Positions 1 through 5,190 of a stretch of 5,190 bases of DNA are shown one piece after another; position 1 is the first letter of the stretch, and each line of letters begins with the position of its first letter. The stretch lies in NCBI GenBank assembly GCA_021775715.1, contig JAJFHI010000370.1, forward strand, positions 1-5,190, in the 5' to 3' direction. The notes below the pieces were generated by a model that ran no database searches, was not told where the DNA came from, and saw nothing but the letters and a program-made list of their open reading frames with translations. The translations under genes were made by a program, and so were the position numbers. Source of the DNA: Hyphomicrobiaceae bacterium (GTDB lineage: Bacteria > Pseudomonadota > Alphaproteobacteria > Rhizobiales > Hyphomicrobiaceae).

Positions 1-798
1 GAAGTGTTCGACGAACTCGACCTTAAGCCGAATGTGATGGCAGGCACGTCGATTGGCGCGATCTTCGGTGCTGCCTATGCGTCAGGGCTATCAGCAGCGC
101 AGATCCGCGCTCATACGGAAGAAATTCTCAGCCACCGCACGGAACTTGCCCGCCAGCTTCTGACAGTACGCACCGAACCTTTGCAGCGCGTACTCAATAT
201 CTTCCAGCTTCGCTCGGCGCTTTTTAATCCGGAAGCGCTTCTTGATCTCATTCTGCCAAGCAGAACAGCGGCCACCTTCGAAGACCTCGACATTCCCTTC
301 CACACTGTTGCCGCAGATTACTTCACTCAAGAGGAAGTCGTATTCTCAAGCGGCAATCTGCGCCCGGCCATTGCCGCCAGCATGGCCCTCCCCGCAATTT
401 TCAAACCCGTTGTGCTTGATGACTTTGCCCTGATGGATGGTGGCCTCGTTAATCCCCTACCATTCGATATCATCGCCAACGACGCAGATATCGTGGTTGC
501 CATCGATGTATCCGGCGCCGGGCAACTGCCAAGCGACCGCAAACCGCCATCAGCACTTGAAGCGTTGATCGGGTCTTCGCAGATTTTCCAAAATTCCATC
601 GTCCGTGAAAAGCTGTGCTCGCGCCAACCCGACATTTTGATCGAAGTCGATGTTGGCGCTTTCCATGTGCTCGACTTTTTCAAGACGGAAAAGATCTTTG
701 AGGCCGCCACGCCTGCCAAGGAAATCCTCAAAGCCAAACTGTCCCGCATTCTCGGTGCAGAAACGCTGGTTGAACAAAAGCAGCTGCCTTCCGCGTAA
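1..798 (+). CDS. Patatin-like phospholipase, 5' end missing
   Basis: This is the C-terminal 265 codons of a patatin-family serine hydrolase, predicted to release fatty acids from membrane phospholipids or related acyl esters. The frame is open from base 1 and the GTG at 4 falls inside the conserved core, so the true start is upstream. Visible hallmarks are the nucleophile elbow GTSIG at 43-57 (catalytic Ser codon 49-51) followed by a small-residue helix, and the DGG motif in LMDGGLVNPLP, whose Asp (436-438) completes the Ser-Asp dyad. The segment PAIAASMALPAIFKPV before it is typical of bacterial RssA/YchK-like patatins. The glycine-rich oxyanion loop that normally precedes the elbow by roughly 30-40 residues lies outside the window. 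No membrane segment or export signal is visible in this part. It converges on tadA with a 19-bp gap. The family assignment is firm; the substrate is unknown. Confidence 0.92.
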   Translation, partial: EVFDELDLKPNVMAGTSIGAIFGAAYASGLSAAQIRAHTEEILSHRTELARQLLTVRTEPLQRVLNIFQLRSALFNPEALLDLILPSRTAATFEDLDIPFHTVAADYFTQEEVVFSSGNLRPAIAASMALPAIFKPVVLDDFALMDGGLVNPLPFDIIANDADIVVAIDVSGAGQLPSDRKPPSALEALIGSSQIFQNSIVREKLCSRQPDILIEVDVGAFHVLDFFKTEKIFEAATPAKEILKAKLSRILGAETLVEQKQLPSA

Positions 799-817
799 TT
801 CTTGCAAGCAATTCCGT

Positions 818-1276
818 TCAACGGCGTGCGGCAAAAAACGTTTTCAGCAGATCACTGGCCGCATCTTCCTCAAGACCATCGTATATCTCAGGCGTGTGGT
901 GGCAGGTTGGCTGGTTGAACACGCGTGCACCATGGACGACACCGCCGCCTTTTGGGTCGCTGGCGGCAAAATAGAGCCGGCGGATGCGTGCTAACGATAT
1001 TGCCGCGGCACACATGGCGCACGGCTCCAAAGTAACGTAGAGATCACATCCCGTCAGTCGCTCATCGCGAAGTTTTTCAGCCGCCCGGCGAATCACGAGA
1101 ACCTCCGCATGCGCCGTTGGGTCGCAAAGCGCGCGTGTCTCATTGCCGGCCGTGGCCAAAACAATGCCGTCAGGTCCCACAACAACGGCGCCAACCGGCA
1201 CCTCGTCGCGGGCTGCGGCGGCATGGGCCTCAAGCAAAGCCAACTGCATGTGGCCGAGTGTCGTTACTGATGTCAT
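818..1276 (-). CDS. tadA: tRNA-specific adenosine deaminase TadA
   Basis: TadA is the cytoplasmic zinc enzyme that deaminates the wobble adenosine A34 of tRNA-Arg(ACG) to inosine, letting one tRNA read several CGN codons; it is usually essential. The 152-residue product has the full cytidine/deoxycytidylate deaminase-fold signature: VPVGAVVV near residues 26-33, DPTAHAE with zinc ligand His56 and proton-shuttle Glu58, and PCAMC with zinc ligands Cys86 and Cys89. The Asn of GNETRALCDPTAHAE and the C-terminal DLLKTFFAARR also match TadA rather than guanine or cytosine deaminases, and the length is normal for the family. The ATG at 1276 is preferred because it leaves the usual short N-terminal helix; Met10 is a less likely alternative. 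Upstream there is only a weak GGGG Shine-Dalgarno (bases 1282-1285 on the complement, 5-nt spacing). It is transcribed alone, convergent to the patatin gene and divergent from rluB. Confidence 0.96.
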   Translation of the reverse strand: MTSVTTLGHMQLALLEAHAAAARDEVPVGAVVVGPDGIVLATAGNETRALCDPTAHAEVLVIRRAAEKLRDERLTGCDLYVTLEPCAMCAAAISLARIRRLYFAASDPKGGGVVHGARVFNQPTCHHTPEIYDGLEEDAASDLLKTFFAARR

Positions 1277-1346
1277 AAAGACCCCGATTGTTTGCAGGCG
1301 CCCGGTTGGCCGGGATGAAACTGCCGAACACGAATTGAGCTAAATC
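1277..1346. promoter_or_regulatory. Divergent tadA/rluB intergenic region
   Basis: These 70 bases separate the starts of two divergent genes, so promoters for both must lie here or overlap the coding ends. I see no strong sigma-70 match. On the plus strand TTGCAG at 1292-1297 could serve as a -35 element, with TGAAAC at 1316-1321 as a poor -10 after an 18-bp spacer; this is tentative. The same spacer contains a GC-rich inverted repeat listed separately. No transcription start can be assigned from sequence alone. Confidence 0.4.
1301..1314. repeat. Short GC-rich inverted repeat between tadA and rluB
   Basis: CCCGG at 1301-1305 and CCGGG at 1310-1314 are perfect inverted arms around a 4-base spacer (TTGG). 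It sits in the middle of the divergent gap, within the spacer of the only candidate rluB promoter. It could be an operator half-site pair or a small leader hairpin. A 5-bp stem in GC-rich DNA can also arise by chance. Confidence 0.35.
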
Positions 1347-2651
1347 TTGAAAACGCGCAAACCAACGTCAGGCCGCCGTCCCCAAGGCGGCAAACCTACC
1401 GCGAACTCCGGCCGGTACAAAGCGTCTGGTGGCGCGACACGTTCGGGGCCCGGCCGTAATACCAAGACGACGGCGGGCAGACGTGGCACGCGGGGCGAGG
1501 ACGTCACAGCTGCTGAGGCGAGGAAGGCGGGCTACCGCAAAAAGCCTCGCACACCCGCGACCACTGGCAAACCTCAGCGCGGTCCACGACGCGACGACCG
1601 GCGCGATGCCAAAGACCCGCGCGATACCAAACCTTCTCGGCCAGCCGTACTGACCGAGACCATGCGCATTGCCAAGGCAATGGCGCGATCTGGTCTCTGC
1701 TCACGGCGGGAAGCCGAACGCTGGATTGAGGACGGCCGCGTCAGCCTCAATGGCGACGTTTTGGAAACACCGGCGAAAGACGTTGGTCCGGGCGATAAGG
1801 TCTTGATTGATGGACACCCGCTTCCCGCCGCCGAGCCCTCGCAGATCTGGCGCTATCACAAGCCGAAAGGTCTGCTGACCACGCATCGCAACGATCACAA
1901 GCTGACGGCCGATGGCACTCTTGCGCCCGATGACCGTCAGACGGTGTTTGAAAACCTGCCTCCGGACCTGGGGCGCGTTATTTCCGTCGGCCGCCTGGAC
2001 TACAACACAGAGGGCCTACTGCTGTTGACAAACGACGGTGCACTTGCGCGCTATTTAGAACTACCCACAACCGGCTGGCTAAGACGCTACCGTGTGCGCG
2101 TCAACGGTCTGGTCACGCAGGAAAGGCTAAACACACTTTCTGACGGCGTTACGATCGACGGTGTCCGTTATGGCGCCATCTCCGCGACACTCGACAGTGC
2201 TCAAGGTGCCAACTCGTGGCTGACGGTTGCTGTTCGTGAAGGCAAAAACCGCGAAGTGCGCAAAATCATGGAACACCTCGGTCTCGCCGTGAACCGGTTG
2301 ATCCGTGTGTCCTTCGGACCGTTTCAATTGCTGGACCTGAAACCCGGCCAGGTTGAACCGGTCAAGCGCAGCGCATTGCGTGAACAGCTCAGCCGACAGG
2401 TGGTCGAAGAGCTTGGCCTGATGCTGGACGACGAAGAAGAAGACGCGACAAGCGCCGACAACAAGGCGCGCCCACCGCGGCGTGTAGTGAAAAACAAGAC
2501 GCCACCTCGAAAGGACGACGGCAAAAAGTCGTCGACGAAGAAAGTGCCGGCTGGCGCGGCTGCCGGGCGGGGCAAGCCGAAGCCGAGAGCTGGTGGCAAG
2601 CCCAAGCCTCGGGGCCGACCGTCGAGCACCAGGCGTGGCGGACGCGCATGA
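1347..2651 (+). CDS. rluB: 23S rRNA pseudouridine synthase, RluB type, with long basic tails
   Basis: This is a predicted RsuA/RluB/E/F-family pseudouridine synthase; in E. coli RluB modifies U2605 of 23S rRNA. An S4 RNA-binding domain starts near residue 106 (MRIAKAMARSGLCSRREAER, residues 106-125). The catalytic domain follows from about residue 168, with the active-site motif GRLDYNTEGLLLLTNDG (Asp218, codon 1998-2000) and the family C-terminal motif EGKNREVRKIMEHLGLAVNRLIR at 298-320, both intact. Residues 1-105 are a low-complexity Lys/Arg/Gly extension (30 K/R). The C-terminus has an acidic DDEEED patch (361-366), then a basic tail with a doubled GKPKPR element. At 434 residues it is much longer than E. 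coli RluB (about 290). The start is TTG, two codons after an in-frame stop at 1341-1343, with no strong Shine-Dalgarno. The next plausible start is ATG 1662, which would remove the extension and give 329 residues. The stop overlaps the rsmD start. Which family member it equals functionally is inferred. Confidence 0.9.
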   Translation: MKTRKPTSGRRPQGGKPTANSGRYKASGGATRSGPGRNTKTTAGRRGTRGEDVTAAEARKAGYRKKPRTPATTGKPQRGPRRDDRRDAKDPRDTKPSRPAVLTETMRIAKAMARSGLCSRREAERWIEDGRVSLNGDVLETPAKDVGPGDKVLIDGHPLPAAEPSQIWRYHKPKGLLTTHRNDHKLTADGTLAPDDRQTVFENLPPDLGRVISVGRLDYNTEGLLLLTNDGALARYLELPTTGWLRRYRVRVNGLVTQERLNTLSDGVTIDGVRYGAISATLDSAQGANSWLTVAVREGKNREVRKIMEHLGLAVNRLIRVSFGPFQLLDLKPGQVEPVKRSALREQLSRQVVEELGLMLDDEEEDATSADNKARPPRRVVKNKTPPRKDDGKKSSTKKVPAGAAAGRGKPKPRAGGKPKPRGRPSSTRRGGRA

Positions 2652-3229
2652 GAATAGTCGGGGGGACGTGGCGGGGCCGCGCGTTGGCAAATCCAAAATC
2701 CGACGCGATCCGGCCAACATCAGACCGTGTGCGTGAAGCGTTATTCAATATCCTGAGCCACGACGCAGATCTGAAACCGCTCGAAGGGGCGCGCGTGATT
2801 GATGTTTTTGCGGGCTCCGGCGCATTGGGTCTTGAAGCCATATCACGCGGGGCTGCATTCTGTTTGTTCGTCGAACAACGTGCAGAAGCGCGTGGACTGA
2901 TCCGCACGAACATCGAAGCGTTTGGCGCACAAGGTGTCACAAAACTTTATCGCCGCGATGCCACGCAACTTGGGCCCGCCGGAACGCTTGCCCCCTTCAA
3001 CTTTGCCTTCCTTGATCCCCCCTATGGCCAGGGCCTTGGCGAACAGGCGCTGACATCACTGGCAGATGGTGACTGGCTGGCGGCAGATGCCGTTGTTGTT
3101 TTCGAAGAACGTACTAGAGCTGAGATCGCCCTGCCTGATCGCTTCCACCAACACGATCATCGCACCTATGGCGATACCCAGATCACAATTGCCCGCTATC
3201 GTCCTCTGGCATCCGAGAGGACCGCATGA
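2648..3229 (+). CDS. rsmD: 16S rRNA guanine-N2 methyltransferase RsmD
   Basis: RsmD uses S-adenosylmethionine to methylate the exocyclic amine of 16S rRNA G966 (E. coli numbering) late in 30S assembly. The 193-residue product has the family architecture in order: the N-terminal MRIVGGTWRGR and RPTSDRVREALFNIL signature (residues 1-36), the SAM-binding motif DVFAGSGALGLEAISRGA (52-69), an acidic residue at the end of the next strand (Glu76 in FVEQ) for the SAM ribose, and catalytic motif IV DPPYG (123-127). The length is usual. The ATG is fixed by the conserved N-terminus and overlaps the rluB stop as ATGA, pointing to translational coupling; its own Shine-Dalgarno (GGCGG) is weak. The 3' end overlaps the transporter gene in the same way. 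Pairing with a pseudouridine synthase makes sense as an rRNA-modification operon. Confidence 0.96.
   Translation: MRIVGGTWRGRALANPKSDAIRPTSDRVREALFNILSHDADLKPLEGARVIDVFAGSGALGLEAISRGAAFCLFVEQRAEARGLIRTNIEAFGAQGVTKLYRRDATQLGPAGTLAPFNFAFLDPPYGQGLGEQALTSLADGDWLAADAVVVFEERTRAEIALPDRFHQHDHRTYGDTQITIARYRPLASERTA
3215..3221 (+). promoter_or_regulatory. Ribosome binding site for the transporter, inside rsmD
   Basis: GAGAGGA lies within the last codons of rsmD, four bases before the ATG at 3226. It supports the ATG that overlaps the rsmD stop as the real transporter start, and suggests initiation is not purely by ribosome carry-over. Confidence 0.6.
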
Positions 3230-4227
3230 CCGTGCAACGAGATCTATCCGAAGCAGACAAAACGCCGGTAATAGCTCCGGGTCTCAACGGCTGGGTCGAA
3301 GCCGGCTTGTTTGTGCTGTCGATCTCGATACTCAACATCGTCTACACAATGGCGTCGCAGCAAGGCGTGCATGTTCTCGTTTTCGTGACCCAGGCGATGT
3401 TCTTTGGTGCCGTTGGCATGCTGGCCTACACAGGTCTCGGGCGTGACTGGCGACAGGTCGTCATGCATCCAGCTAGCTGGGTCTTTGGCATTTCGGCCGT
3501 CGCATTGGAATCCAGCTACTTCATGTTGCTGTCGTATATGGCGCCAGCCGAAGCGACACTCACAGTACGCCTCACTGTGCCGATTTCTGTTTTCATCGGA
3601 TGGCGGTTCTTCTCTCGCCGCATTGACCGGATGATGTTGCTGGGTCTTGCCATTATTGTTGCGGCCGTCGTGCCAATCTTTGATGGTCTGGCACCGGGCG
3701 CCGTGTGGCCGGCCGTGTTTTTCGGCACAATGTGCTCGCTGGTGGTTTCGATCAAAACGTTTTGCAGTGAATTCCACCCTTGGAACCGACAAGCCGAGAC
3801 CATCACTGAAAAAATGCGTGTCACCGGGCTCGTCGTGCTGACGACAACCGTCGTGCTGACCATCTTTACAGCGGCAGGGGTCGGGCTCCAGGCCCTTGGT
3901 CTTCTCGGGCCAATGCCGATGCTGCCGACTGTATCGCAAGTCGCACATCCGACCGCCCTTTATCTTAGCGTTCTGCTTGGTGCACCGTTGCTCGTTGCAA
4001 TGAACTACCTGACGTTTTCCTCCGTTGTAAAAATCCGCACAGAGAACTTCCTCGCAATGAGCGCATTCACACCGCTTGTCGCCTGGCTCCTGCAAATGTT
4101 GGCTGAAAAAGCAGGTTTGATTGACACAACACTAATGGGTTGGCGCCTGTTACCGCTGGCCGCTGTTGGCATCCTCGGCGTATTTATCGTAATTTCAGCG
4201 GGACGCGGACAAGGCGAGCAAGATTGA
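3226..4227 (+). CDS. DMT-superfamily (EamA-type) inner-membrane transporter
   Basis: This 333-residue protein is almost entirely hydrophobic, with about ten predicted membrane helices (roughly residues 26-45, 50-70, 84-103, 108-127, 137-155, 158-178, 201-225, 244-265, 275-293 and 306-326). This is the 5+5 plan of drug/metabolite transporters of the EamA family. The stretch around residues 91-148 (small residues, then TLTVRLTVPISVFIGWRFF, then a positively charged loop RRIDR before the next helix) resembles the end of an EamA repeat. The central loop at 183-198 is polar. The substrate cannot be read from sequence; family members export amino acids, metabolites or toxic compounds. The start overlaps the rsmD stop (ATGA) with a good Shine-Dalgarno just upstream, making it the probable last gene of the rluB-rsmD unit. 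It has no obvious link to rRNA modification and may simply be a co-transcribed passenger. The family call is fairly sure; the two EamA repeats are divergent by eye. Confidence 0.82.
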   Translation: MTVQRDLSEADKTPVIAPGLNGWVEAGLFVLSISILNIVYTMASQQGVHVLVFVTQAMFFGAVGMLAYTGLGRDWRQVVMHPASWVFGISAVALESSYFMLLSYMAPAEATLTVRLTVPISVFIGWRFFSRRIDRMMLLGLAIIVAAVVPIFDGLAPGAVWPAVFFGTMCSLVVSIKTFCSEFHPWNRQAETITEKMRVTGLVVLTTTVVLTIFTAAGVGLQALGLLGPMPMLPTVSQVAHPTALYLSVLLGAPLLVAMNYLTFSSVVKIRTENFLAMSAFTPLVAWLLQMLAEKAGLIDTTLMGWRLLPLAAVGILGVFIVISAGRGQGEQD

Positions 4228-4241
4228 GGTAGGTTAATTCT

Positions 4242-4259
4242 CAAACATTCCAGTGTTTG
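4242..4259. repeat. Hairpin-forming inverted repeat after the transporter gene
   Basis: CAAACA (4242-4247) and TGTTTG (4254-4259) are perfect inverted arms around a 6-base loop, 14 bases after the transporter stop. The position suits a transcript end. The stem is A/T-rich and no T-run follows, so it is not a classic intrinsic terminator. It may be a weak 3' stabilising hairpin, a protein-binding palindrome, or chance. Confidence 0.35.
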
Positions 4260-4331
4260 CCATCACCTGTCACTCCGGGAACAGCCCGCTGGCCCTAGAT
4301 GGCTTAATCGACGTTCAAGAGATACGCGATT

Positions 4332-4339
4332 GAGGAGAG
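4332..4339 (+). promoter_or_regulatory. Strong ribosome binding site for the DUF2147 gene
   Basis: GAGGAGAG is a near-consensus Shine-Dalgarno ending six bases before the ATG at 4346. It is the strongest such site in the window; it fixes the start and suggests efficient translation. Confidence 0.75.
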
Positions 4340-4345
4340 AAAACG

Positions 4346-5167
4346 ATGTTTCGCAAAAATTTGAAGGTGGCCCTAGCCACGATGACTGCCCTGTTCGCTT
4401 GGGCACCCCTTGCACACGCAGCAACCGACCCAACCGGCATCTGGCTCAACGACACCGGCCGCGGCGCCATTGAAATCAAAAAGTGCGGCAAACGGCTATG
4501 CGGTCACGTGGTCTGGGTGAAGGCTAAGAAGGATCGCAAAGGCTGTGGTGAGCAGATCATTGGCGGTGTCCGCAAGGTCGGGAAACGCACTTGGGACAAA
4601 GGCTGGATCTACAGCCCCGAGAAGGGCAAAAAATTCAGCGTTGAACTCACGACTCTGAAAAACGGCCGCCTGCAAGTGATGGGTTATGCAGGTTCAAAGT
4701 TCTTCTCCAAGACAATGATCTGGAAGCGGGCGCCAGCAGATCTTGTTCTGTGCAACAGCACGCAGATCGAAGCCAAAGCAAAAACGCAATCGAAGAAGAA
4801 AGCACCAAGCCAAGCCAAGGCCGACCGTGCACCGAAGGCAGTTGAAAAAGACGTCGCAGCCGCCACTACGGATAAGGCTGTCGACCCGGCGCCAGCAAAG
4901 CGCAATTCCAAAAAGCGGTTCAACGACGACGTTGCTGATACGTCACCAGATGACGAACTCGTCGATGATGCAAGTGAAGAAGACGTTGCCAAAGCGCAGC
5001 CTGAAGACGAGGCTGATGATGACGAAGGCGATTTCTCAAGCGGTGAGCCAAGTATTGGAGACTTCAAACTTGGTGATCTGAAGGTTGAGAAATACTTTAA
5101 ACGAACCAAATCTGGCCGCTGCAATCTCGACACCCCTTGGATTAAGATCGACTTCGACTGCAATTAA
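4346..5167 (+). CDS. Exported DUF2147-domain protein with charged linker and C-terminal Cys motif
   Basis: This is a predicted periplasmic protein of unknown function. Residues 1-25 form a clear Sec signal peptide: basic MFRKNLK, a hydrophobic core, and cleavage expected after PLAHA. Residues about 27-128 are a DUF2147 domain: DPTGIWLNDTGRGAIEI, then the paired cysteines in KKCGKRLCGHVVWVK (Cys47, Cys52), a WDKGWIYSPEKGKKF segment, and GYAGSKFFSKTMIWKR. A Lys/Ala-rich linker (about 143-191, 15 K/R) is followed by a highly acidic stretch (194-229, 19 D/E of 36). The chain ends with SGRCNLDTPWIKIDFDCN, holding Cys259 and Cys272. Six cysteines remain after cleavage (47, 52, 67, 136, 259, 272), so disulfides are plausible in the periplasm. 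DUF2147 proteins have no settled function; calycin/lipocalin-like folds have been suggested, which is recall rather than visible here. It has its own strong ribosome binding site and a 118-bp upstream gap, so it is probably a separate unit. Confidence 0.88.
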   Translation: MFRKNLKVALATMTALFAWAPLAHAATDPTGIWLNDTGRGAIEIKKCGKRLCGHVVWVKAKKDRKGCGEQIIGGVRKVGKRTWDKGWIYSPEKGKKFSVELTTLKNGRLQVMGYAGSKFFSKTMIWKRAPADLVLCNSTQIEAKAKTQSKKKAPSQAKADRAPKAVEKDVAAATTDKAVDPAPAKRNSKKRFNDDVADTSPDDELVDDASEEDVAKAQPEDEADDDEGDFSSGEPSIGDFKLGDLKVEKYFKRTKSGRCNLDTPWIKIDFDCN

Positions 5168-5190
5168 TCTGAACCGCCAAACACCACTTA

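Larger units (their letters stand above)
4228..4345. other. Intergenic gap before the DUF2147 gene
   Basis: This 118-bp non-coding stretch must hold the end of the rluB-rsmD-transporter transcript and probably a promoter for the next gene. It contains a weak A/T-rich hairpin (listed separately) and a small CGGG/CCCG inverted pair at 4276-4279 and 4285-4288. I could not identify a convincing -35/-10 pair. The long gap and the strong downstream ribosome binding site suggest independent transcription of the DUF2147 gene. Confidence 0.45.

Noticed and set aside
4..6. GTG at position 4 as the patatin start
   Set aside because: It is only about 13 codons before the catalytic serine motif, whereas patatins need the glycine-rich oxyanion loop upstream. 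The gene is cut by the window edge.
327..821. A 164-codon minus-strand frame opposite the patatin gene
   Set aside because: It runs antisense to conserved patatin sequence including the DGG motif and has no recognisable features of its own.
801..824. CTTGCAAG palindrome and CCGT-TCA-ACGG inverted repeat between the patatin and tadA ends
   Set aside because: They are close to where a two-way terminator for the convergent genes might be, but the stems are only 3-4 bp, no T-run follows, and the second overlaps the tadA stop codon. I do not call a terminator.
2571..2618. Repeats in the rluB tail as a possible tandem-repeat or mobile element
   Set aside because: The two GKPKPR units are coding low-complexity sequence, in frame and too short for any mobile element.
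2127..2940. Overlapping minus-strand open frames of 197, 101 and 183 codons across rluB and rsmD
   Set aside because: They lie opposite two well-supported genes with intact motifs, share no recognisable domain, and reflect the GC-rich repetitive tail of rluB.
3244..4095. A 283-codon open frame on the minus strand opposite the transporter gene
   Set aside because: Its codons are exactly in register with the sense codons, so it stays open merely because TTA, CTA and TCA are rare in the transporter gene. The product is an implausible Cys/His/Arg-rich, hydrophilic sequence with no recognisable motif.
4684..5163. A 159-codon Ser/Ala-rich minus-strand frame opposite the DUF2147 gene
   Set aside because: The Ser-rich composition is just the complement of the Asp/Glu and Lys codons of the linker; the plus-strand protein has a signal peptide, a domain and a strong ribosome binding site.

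Overview
This window is chromosomal core DNA from an alphaproteobacterium, most likely of the order Hyphomicrobiales (Rhizobiales). The evidence is moderately high GC content, dense packing with ATGA stop/start overlaps, an RluB-type pseudouridine synthase with long basic tails, and a DUF2147 protein of the kind I recall from rhizobial genomes. The genus cannot be fixed from the sequence alone.

Layout from left to right. Positions 1-798 (+) hold the 3' part of a patatin-like phospholipase gene whose start lies before the window. It converges, across a 19-bp gap, on tadA (818-1276, -), the tRNA adenosine deaminase. tadA is divergent from rluB (1347-2651, +) across a 70-bp gap. rluB, rsmD (2648-3229, +) and a DMT/EamA-type transporter gene (3226-4227, +) are joined by two successive 4-bp ATGA overlaps, so they very probably form one translationally coupled transcription unit. 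After a 118-bp gap comes a gene for an exported DUF2147 protein (4346-5167, +) with a strong ribosome binding site. The last 23 bases hold nothing recognisable.

Functionally, the centre is a translation-accuracy cluster. TadA makes the wobble inosine in tRNA, RluB is predicted to make a pseudouridine in 23S rRNA, and RsmD is predicted to methylate a guanine in the small-subunit rRNA. The patatin, transporter and DUF2147 genes have no evident mechanistic link to this.

I found no RNA gene, CRISPR array, mobile element, toxin-antitoxin pair or phage remnant, and no convincing sign of a new system. The points worth a second look are modest: unusual tails, an extra loop and a TTG start in RluB; a charge-segregated linker and a cysteine-containing C-terminal motif in the DUF2147 protein; and short inverted repeats in two of the gaps.
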